The notes beneath the pieces were generated by a model that was not told where the DNA came from, did no database searches, and saw only the letters and a list, made by a program, of their open reading frames with translations. A program made the position numbers and the translations under genes. Shown piece after piece: positions 26,599 to 32,004 of a DNA stretch of 32,004 nucleotides. The DNA comes from an uncultured Coriobacteriales bacterium (GTDB lineage Bacteria; Actinomycetota; Coriobacteriia; Coriobacteriales; Atopobiaceae), in the NCBI GenBank assembly GCA_946619045.1, contig CAMOLV010000004.1, positions 1-32,004 of the forward strand, given 5' to 3'. Numbering within the stretch: position 1 is the stretch's first letter; every line of letters starts with the position of its first letter.

Positions 26599-28202
26599 CA
26601 CTCACCACTCTCCAACCATTTCAACGTCATGTTGCCGTTCGCGCGCTTGATCCACGCGAACTGGCCGAACCTCTGCATGTCCTCGACGTAGAGCATCCCC
26701 GTGTGCAGGCCCCACGGGCTATCGGGGTCGTCCTCGTCCTCCTGGCCGAACCACGCGAGATCGCCGCCGTCCTTCGCGAACGCGAGCCTGTTGGCCCTGC
26801 CCTCCATGTGCGTCTGGTCTGCCCGCCCGACGCGCAGCTGCTCGCCGACCTCGACCATCGACTCGCCGCCGCGCACGATCTCCACGGTGTCGGTGATGCG
26901 CACGCCGTGCGCGGGGACCTCGCCGCCCTCGGGGTCGTAGTCGTCGTCGCGGTGCACGAGGATGCCGCCGTCCGAGATGTCGGTGATGTAGCCCGTGGCC
27001 TTCTTCGAGGCCTCCGACGCGAGCGCGGCGGCCGTGGCCTCGGCACCCGCCTGCGCGCCCTGCGCCAGCTCCTCGGCGTAGCCCTGCAACCCTTCCAAGG
27101 CGCCAGCCGTCTCGGCCGCGTCGGCCTTGGCGGCTATGTCGGCGCCGAGGGACTCGACCGCGCCCGACAGGTCGTCGGCGGTCGCGTAGTCGCCCGCGTC
27201 CTGCTTGCCCTCGATGGCGCCGGCGGCCTGCTCGATGCCTGTCTCCGCGCTCGCCAGCCTGCCCTCGATCCCGCTCACGTCGCCTATGTCGGCGGCGTCG
27301 GATGCGTACACCACGTCGCTCGGGGAGTCGAGGTCCTCGGGGGCGGCGCGCCAGGGATGCGCCACGTCGCCCAGCTCCACCATGAGGTTGGAGATGGAGT
27401 AGTAGTTGCCCGAGCCGTACGTGCTGTAGAACTCCAGGTAATTCGTCTGTATGGTGGCGTCCGCGCGCGGCGCCCATCTGGCGGTCACGGCGACCCGCTT
27501 CTCAATGGACTCCCCGACCGCGTGCGTCTCTCCCGCCAGCGCGTTCCTGGTCGCGAACTGCATGAGACCCTTTAAGTTGCTGTTGTAGACGGTGAGTATC
27601 GGGTTCGCAGTGCCGACGTGCATCACGAGGTCGAACGACACCGTGACTGTCGCAGCCTCGTCGGGCACGTACGTGCGGCCTATGTCCAGGCGCGTGTACT
27701 CCGGGCCGTAGCTCGTGGCCTGGTGCTGCGTGCCGTCGAGGTTGTCTATCAGGGTGCCCTGCGTGTTGCGCGCTAGGTTGCGGCCGAGGCCGTCAGAGAA
27801 GGTGGTCATAGAATCGACCCCCCCCCCGGACGTCTCGACGGACAGGAAGCCGTCGGAGAAGAACCGCGCGGACGGGCGCATGTAAGCCGTGCCGGCTGGC
27901 GCGGTCACGCTCCTCATGATCGACGTGGCGTCAGTGGGCGCGTACCACGCGGGCCTGGAGAGCTGCCTCATATCGGCGTCGTAGAAGGCCGCGCTCACCC
28001 ACAGCGCGCCGCCCGCCGTGGGCGTCGCCTCCATCCTCAGCTCGAACACCTGGCCCGGCTGCGCGTCGCGCACGCCGCCATAGCGCTCGTTGTTACCGCC
28101 CTGGGCGTAAGTCGTGTGCGGGTCGACGTTGCCGATGCTGGCCGTCACCCATCCGACGTACGAGTCGGCGTAGTCAAAAATCTGGATGGGGTCGCTAATC
28201 AT
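26598..28202 (-). CDS. Tail protein with carbohydrate-binding-like modules and internal G10 tract
   Basis: 534 residues. Residues 1-130 look like a beta sandwich (QPGQVFELRMEATPTAGGAL); the G10 tract encodes the SGGGV near 126. A second sandwich follows (ATVTVSFDLVMHVGTANPIL). From about 300 to 410 there is an Ala-rich coiled coil (EGLQGYAEELAQGAQAGAEA). The final 120 residues (GYITDISDGGILVHRDDDYD; HGVRITDTVEIVRGGESMVE) form a conserved-looking end domain with AWFGQE. This build is usual for trimeric baseplate fibres. ATG 28202 overlaps the previous stop (ATGA). Confidence 0.7.
   Translation of the reverse strand: MISDPIQIFDYADSYVGWVTASIGNVDPHTTYAQGGNNERYGGVRDAQPGQVFELRMEATPTAGGALWVSAAFYDADMRQLSRPAWYAPTDATSIMRSVTAPAGTAYMRPSARFFSDGFLSVETSGGGVDSMTTFSDGLGRNLARNTQGTLIDNLDGTQHQATSYGPEYTRLDIGRTYVPDEAATVTVSFDLVMHVGTANPILTVYNSNLKGLMQFATRNALAGETHAVGESIEKRVAVTARWAPRADATIQTNYLEFYSTYGSGNYYSISNLMVELGDVAHPWRAAPEDLDSPSDVVYASDAADIGDVSGIEGRLASAETGIEQAAGAIEGKQDAGDYATADDLSGAVESLGADIAAKADAAETAGALEGLQGYAEELAQGAQAGAEATAAALASEASKKATGYITDISDGGILVHRDDDYDPEGGEVPAHGVRITDTVEIVRGGESMVEVGEQLRVGRADQTHMEGRANRLAFAKDGGDLAWFGQEDEDDPDSPWGLHTGMLYVEDMQRFGQFAWIKRANGNMTLKWLESGE
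27818..27827 (-). repeat. G10 tract inside the fibre gene
   Basis: Reads TCC GGG GGG GGG GTC GAT TCT ATG in the present length. Loss of one G gives GGG TCG ATT CTA TGA, a stop that overlaps an ATG (MTTFSDGLGRN...). It sits at the boundary of two domains. Confidence 0.9.
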
Positions 28203-28642
28203 AGAGCCACCCCCCCCGCTTCAACGGGCGCGGGTTCCCATGCGTCGTACGGCGTCTCGCTCAGCCGCACGAGCACGCGCTCGCCCATGTCCACGCGCAG
28301 CACGTCGCGCCCCGCGTAGGTGTAGTCGCTCGAACGCACCACGAGCCTGATGCCTGCGGCGTTCTCCATCGTCGTGAACGTGTAGCCATCCAGGTCGAGC
28401 CGCTTCCATCCCGAGTCGTTCAGGAACTTGCCGTCGGCGTCGACCTGATGCAATCCGGCCAACACGTTGTAGTCGATGCCATCGGCGAACGCTTGCAGCT
28501 TGTATTCGGTCGACGGCTCGACCGGGACAGTCCATATCTCCGCTTCAAGCGTCACGCCTGCCTGGCCCGGCACGTAGTTGCCGTTGCCCACGCCGCCGTT
28601 GCGCCAGAAGCCCGACATGCTCGGCAATAGGTTCTCAGCCAC
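28199..28642 (-). CDS. Beta-sandwich tail module (carbohydrate-binding-like)
   Basis: 147 residues from GTG 28642 with TTGGAGGGGTAA ahead. A MAENLLPSMSGFWRNGGVGN start, EPSTEYKLQAFADGID and RLVVRSSDYTY are typical of the N-terminal sandwich found in many tail fibres and in carbohydrate-binding modules. The fold is the same type as the first domain of the next protein. Eight G near the end and an ATGA overlap with the next gene make it a likely detachable domain: one extra G would fuse the two. Confidence 0.65.
   Translation of the reverse strand: MAENLLPSMSGFWRNGGVGNGNYVPGQAGVTLEAEIWTVPVEPSTEYKLQAFADGIDYNVLAGLHQVDADGKFLNDSGWKRLDLDGYTFTTMENAAGIRLVVRSSDYTYAGRDVLRVDMGERVLVRLSETPYDAWEPAPVEAGGVAL
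28210..28217 (-). repeat. G8 tract at the junction of two fibre genes
   Basis: Present reading: GCG GGG GGG GTG GCT CTA TGA, ending the upstream protein. With nine G: GCG GGG GGG GGT GGC TCT ATG ATT, which continues in frame into the downstream protein. Confidence 0.9.
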
Positions 28643-29734
28643 TTACCCCTCCAATCTAGCTATGTAGCGCGCGTCAGCCGACACCTCGCACGCCATGCCC
28701 GTCCCGACCAGCGCGCCCGTGTCGACGCGGTACCACTTCACGCAGCCGACCCGCAGCACCTCGACGGCGGTCAGCTCCGCGCCGTCCTTGCGCACCGTGG
28801 CCGCGAGCGTGACGGTCGACGCGCCGTCGGCTATGTCGGGCGACGACGCGCTCACCTCGACGGCGTAGCCGTGCGTGGAGAGCGCGCCGGCCAGCTCCGT
28901 CTTCGTGTAAACGTCTGACGCGTCGGCCTTGAGGGCCACCTGATCGCCGATCCGCTGCATCTCGGCCTCCCATTGGGAGAGCGTCTTGCTGCTGCCGAGC
29001 TGGACGTTCGCGCCTCCGAGCACCATCTTCCCCGGCTCGTCACCCGACGCCGGGATGTAGACGATGTAGGCGTCCTCGCTGCCCAGGTGCCACGGCCTCT
29101 TCTCGTCGAACGTCACGCCGTCGCGGCCGAAGCTCGCGACCACGTTCCCCGGGCCGTCGCCGGCGCCGTCGTAGAACGCGACCGCGCCGCGCGTGACGCT
29201 CACGAGGTCGTACAGGCCCGAGCGCAGCAGGACGCCGAGGTAGTTCACCAGGATGTTCAGGTAGGGGTTGTCGTCGGTCAGGTCCGCGAAACCCGAGGCT
29301 TCCGCCTCGCCCCACTCGTCCTGGCTCACGTCGGCGACGTGCGTGCCCCCGCCGTCGGCCCACACGTGGGCGTTCGTCACCGCCGCAGCGGCGGCCGCCT
29401 CGGCGGCGATCTCGGCGATCTCTGCGATGTCCGCCCGGGCCTCGTCGAGCTCGCGCTCGACCAGGCGGGCGCGGCCGTTGCTCGGCGGGTCGGTCTCGTT
29501 GCTCAGCACCGACGCGCCGCCGTTGCCGTCGAGCAGCACCTGCACGGCGTCGCCGGCGCTCACGCCGGACCCGATCCTGACGACGGTGGCCTCCCCCTGG
29601 CCGAGGTCCACGGTGGCTGTCCCGTCGGCCCCCACCGAGGTGACCGTCGCGGCCGATATGCTCGGCCCGGCTGCCGCCCCGCGCTTCCTGAGCAGCGCCG
29701 CCGCCCTGGCGGCGATGTCGAGCATGTCCGTCAT
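28643..29734 (-). CDS. Minor tail / baseplate upper protein
   Basis: 363 residues. The first 90 (ATVTSVGADGTATVDLGQGE; VQVLLDGNGGASVLSNETDP) form an OB-like barrel often found in tail-associated hub proteins. Residues 95-120 are an Ala/Glu helix. A central beta part (DLVSVTRGAVAFYDGAGDGP; WHLGSEDAYIVYIPASGDEP) is followed by a short coiled coil and an Ig-like end. Lies between the hub-like protein and the fibre modules, consistent with a fibre-attachment role. It follows the previous gene without a gap. Confidence 0.6.
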   Translation of the reverse strand: MTDMLDIAARAAALLRKRGAAAGPSISAATVTSVGADGTATVDLGQGEATVVRIGSGVSAGDAVQVLLDGNGGASVLSNETDPPSNGRARLVERELDEARADIAEIAEIAAEAAAAAAVTNAHVWADGGGTHVADVSQDEWGEAEASGFADLTDDNPYLNILVNYLGVLLRSGLYDLVSVTRGAVAFYDGAGDGPGNVVASFGRDGVTFDEKRPWHLGSEDAYIVYIPASGDEPGKMVLGGANVQLGSSKTLSQWEAEMQRIGDQVALKADASDVYTKTELAGALSTHGYAVEVSASSPDIADGASTVTLAATVRKDGAELTAVEVLRVGCVKWYRVDTGALVGTGMACEVSADARYIARLEG

Positions 29735-30817
29735 CTACACCTCCTCCGTCACGTGGATGACGCTCGTCATCCTGCCGCCCACGGCGAGCGACATCGTCTG
29801 CCTGGCCACCCGCCCGACTCCCGCGATGCCGCGCGCCCTGTAGTCGACCTCGACCACGTCGCCCACGCGCGCGGGGCAGTACGGGTGCGCCACGGTGATG
29901 ACGCGCACGACCTGCCTGCCTGCGGCGAGCTCCTTGGCGGCGACCATGGCCGCCCTCTCGGCGTCCGCGCCGGCCTGCAGCTCGGCGGGGTTCAGGACCC
30001 GCCGCACGAGCTCGTAGCCGCGCGACGCGGTCGACACCGCGTGCGCCGGGTCGTCGTCTTCGGCCCGCGCCACCACCGCAGGCGAGGTGCGGTCCCACAC
30101 GACCTCGACCACGTTGGGGACGTTCATCGTCGAGCGCTCCTCGGAGGCCTCGGCCAGGATGTTGGACTTGACCGTTGAGTTACCGTCGTGGAACGTCCAC
30201 GACGGGCGCACGGCGCCCGGCACGGGCACCGGGTCGACGCCGAGCGCGCCCGTGGGCCCGCACGTGACCTCGCGGGCCGCCATGGCCGCGAGCGCCGCGG
30301 CGAGCTCGCCCCAGCTCTGCTGGCCGCCGGCGACGTAGGGCGCCCCGAGCACCGCTTCGGAGGGCGCCGCGGTCACCGGCGCGATGCCGTGGGACAGGGC
30401 ATCCGCCGCGGCGTATGCGCAGTTCGCCCCCGCCGGCACGGTGTACCCGTAGGGCGGTTTCGACCCCAGGTCCCTCTCCCTGTTCGCCAGCACGTGCAGC
30501 GGCCCGTAGAGGGCCGATTTCGAGCGGGCGAGCGAGCCGCCCGCGGTGCGCGCCGTGCGGTACGCGACCCACGTGTCGATCGGCACGCGCTCGCGCGCGC
30601 CCGACTGCTCGACGGCCATGTAGCAGCGGACGACCGCCTCGGCGGGCATCTCGCCCGCGACCTCCAGGGTCGCCGAGGTCACGTGCGCCGCGGAGGAGTC
30701 CCGCACGAGCGACCCAGACACGATGCCCGCGAACGGCTCCGCGTCGAGCCACGTCGAGGGGTCGACGCGCCAGTACTCGAACGACTGCCTGTCGAACCCG
30801 TACGCCCAGTCGACCAT
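29735..30817 (-). CDS. Baseplate hub-like (tail-associated) protein
   Basis: 360 residues. Features of the gp27/siphovirus hub family: an N-terminal half (DSSAAHVTSATLEVAGEMPA; PIDTWVAYRTARTAGGSLAR), a central segment WTFHDGNSTVKSNILAEASE, and a C-terminal TVAHPYCPARVGDVVEVDYR, the hub's beta barrel. The MNVPNVVEVVW strand is common in these proteins. It would sit at the tail tip, under the distal tail protein. The ribosome site AAGGAGGCGTGAG precedes ATG 30817. It directly follows the partial gene at 30819. Confidence 0.65.
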   Translation of the reverse strand: MVDWAYGFDRQSFEYWRVDPSTWLDAEPFAGIVSGSLVRDSSAAHVTSATLEVAGEMPAEAVVRCYMAVEQSGARERVPIDTWVAYRTARTAGGSLARSKSALYGPLHVLANRERDLGSKPPYGYTVPAGANCAYAAADALSHGIAPVTAAPSEAVLGAPYVAGGQQSWGELAAALAAMAAREVTCGPTGALGVDPVPVPGAVRPSWTFHDGNSTVKSNILAEASEERSTMNVPNVVEVVWDRTSPAVVARAEDDDPAHAVSTASRGYELVRRVLNPAELQAGADAERAAMVAAKELAAGRQVVRVITVAHPYCPARVGDVVEVDYRARGIAGVGRVARQTMSLAVGGRMTSVIHVTEEV

Positions 30818-30818
30818 C

Positions 30819-32004
30819 TCACGCCTCCTTCGGCGGCATCACGCGCTCGCACGTCACCGACGCCCTCGCGAAGGGGGGCCGCGCGTTGCCGAGCACGGCC
30901 CTGACGCGTGCCCAGAAGCCGACGCCGAGCGGGTCGCGCACGTAGGCGAGCCGCCCGCGCAGCCCCCTGAGCTCGCGGCGCGTCGCGGCGTCCGAAAGCA
31001 GGTACTCCGCGTTGTAGGTCACCCGGTAGTCCCCCGACTCGCCCTCGTAGAGCGTGGGGTAGGCGTCGCCCGCGAGCTTCAGCATCTCCGAGTCGGCGGC
31101 GGGCTCCTCGTTCGACTCGAGCGCCAGCCCCAGCCTCACGAGCCGCCCGGTGTACTCCGCGAAGTCCCCGTCGACGTCGGGGGCCCACCCCTCGTCGTAG
31201 GTGATCACGAGGTCGCGCACGTCGGCCTCGACCGACGTCTCGGCGGACGACTGCACGTCGGCGGACGTCGACTTCGCGACGACCCGGTACGTGAGGGTGC
31301 CGAAGTTCGGGTGCGGGTCGGTGCACGACGCCTTGCCGTTGTTGGGAAGGCCGTCTGCGACGAGGACCGCCGTGCCGTCCATGTCGATGCGGTACACGTC
31401 GAGCTCGACGCCCGGCTGCAGGCGCGCGTAGTCCTCGTCCTCGGCGGCGGGCTCCGTGTAGTACGGCTCGCCGTCCTCGCCGTCGGGGTAGTACGTGCCC
31501 TCGGCGGGGTCGAGGGCCGCTATGGCCTCGGCCTCCTCGTCGATCTCGTCGTCGGACGCGTCGCCGGCGGCGGGCTCCTCAGCCTGCTGCCCGCCTTCTT
31601 CCCCTTCCTCGTCGGGCTCCGGCACCCAGCAGGCCGGGAAGATGCGGCATGTCAGGTCCTCGTAATCGAACACCACCGAGCAGCTCGGCTGGGGAAGCTC
31701 GACGCCCCAGTCGACGGGGAACGTGACGGGGGCGGCCTCGGCGGCCATCCCCATGGCGGTGTAGACCCACGCCCTGGCGGCGTAGGACGCGCCGGACACG
31801 AGCACGGCGTCGCGTGCTTGCACGGCGAACACGGCCGCCCCGCCGTCGAAGCCCTCGTCGCCGGGGTACAGGTCGGCCGACCACACCTCGTCGCCCTCCG
31901 AGACGTGGGTTCCCGAGCCGTCCTCGGCCTCGGCGTCGTAGGCGGCGGCGGCCAGTATGGCGGCCCTGACGTGCACGGGATAATCGAGCGCCCCGGCGCC
32001 CGCC
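30819..32004 (-). CDS. Minor tail protein, 5' end cut by the window
   Basis: At least 394 residues; the frame is open to the edge (reading ALDYPVHVRAAILAAAAYDA), so the GTG at 31976 need not be the start. Ig-like beta segments (AAVFAVQARDAVLVSGASYA; VELPQPSCSVVFDYEDLTCR) flank a very acidic insert (EPDEEGEEGGQQAEEPAAGD) of about 65 residues. The C-terminal 150 residues (VVAKSTSADVQSSAETSVEA) are beta-rich. This resembles a distal tail or baseplate protein. It should follow a tape measure or distal tail protein outside the window. Confidence 0.55.
   Translation of the reverse strand, partial: AGAGALDYPVHVRAAILAAAAYDAEAEDGSGTHVSEGDEVWSADLYPGDEGFDGGAAVFAVQARDAVLVSGASYAARAWVYTAMGMAAEAAPVTFPVDWGVELPQPSCSVVFDYEDLTCRIFPACWVPEPDEEGEEGGQQAEEPAAGDASDDEIDEEAEAIAALDPAEGTYYPDGEDGEPYYTEPAAEDEDYARLQPGVELDVYRIDMDGTAVLVADGLPNNGKASCTDPHPNFGTLTYRVVAKSTSADVQSSAETSVEADVRDLVITYDEGWAPDVDGDFAEYTGRLVRLGLALESNEEPAADSEMLKLAGDAYPTLYEGESGDYRVTYNAEYLLSDAATRRELRGLRGRLAYVRDPLGVGFWARVRAVLGNARPPFARASVTCERVMPPKEA

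Noticed and set aside
23404-28217. Diversity-generating retroelement for fibre variation
   Set aside because: No reverse transcriptase, no template/variable repeat pair; G-runs are the only hypervariable candidates.
1-32004. Window as a complete circular genome
   Set aside because: Joining 32004 to 1 does not continue either edge frame into a sensible protein and leaves no tape measure gene.

Overview
The window is most of a temperate siphovirus (HK97-type head, long-tailed) genome of about 66-68% GC. Coding density, ATGA/GTGA gene overlaps, GTG starts, strong purine-rich ribosome sites, a large serine integrase and InlB-type repeats in a tail protein together suggest a high-GC Gram-positive host. 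A gut Coriobacteriia/Eggerthellaceae-like actinomycete is my best guess, by inference only. No host gene, tRNA, CRISPR array or IS element is visible. Nearly all genes lie on the minus strand; only the repressor-integrase unit is clearly on the plus strand.

Layout. 1-9.0 kb (minus, read right to left): zinc ribbon, small terminase, large terminase, portal, ClpP-type prohead protease, major capsid, SAP/HeH-like protein, head-tail adaptor, tail terminator, tail tube, and a tail assembly chaperone with a canonical -1 slippery heptamer; the window ends inside its frameshifted extension. 9.2-10.2 kb: a two-gene cassette with its own AT-rich promoter/operator, placed between HNH and terminase. 10.2-10.6 kb: non-coding, possible cos region. 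10.6-19.4 kb (minus): early operon with an HNH nuclease, many very small Cys-rich (zinc-ribbon, Lar-like) proteins, a replication-initiator-like gene carrying six 12-bp iterons beside a 36-bp pure A/T tract, a tyrosine recombinase, a ParB-like protein and a Cro-like regulator. 19.4-19.57 kb: divergent promoters with shared operators. 19.57-21.9 kb (plus): CI-like repressor, a small protein and a serine integrase. 22-23.4 kb (minus): CHAP endolysin and holin. 23.4-32 kb (minus): tail appendage and baseplate genes, cut by the right edge.

The structural genes leave the left edge after the chaperone and re-enter at the right edge at a baseplate protein. The tape measure and distal tail genes are therefore missing, and the integrase sits mid-window. 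That order fits a circular or circularly permuted phage genome cut near the tape measure better than an integrated prophage with flanks.

Most notable: (i) G-runs of 8-13 at module boundaries of the tail-appendage genes, where a one-base change would fuse or split proteins; (ii) two unrelated site-specific recombinases plus ParB in one phage; (iii) a candidate small antisense RNA with promoter and terminator on the plus strand at 18.0-18.1 kb; (iv) a lambda-O-like origin inside a gene; (v) a separately regulated two-gene cassette between HNH and terminase; (vi) a dense nest of tiny zinc-ribbon proteins.
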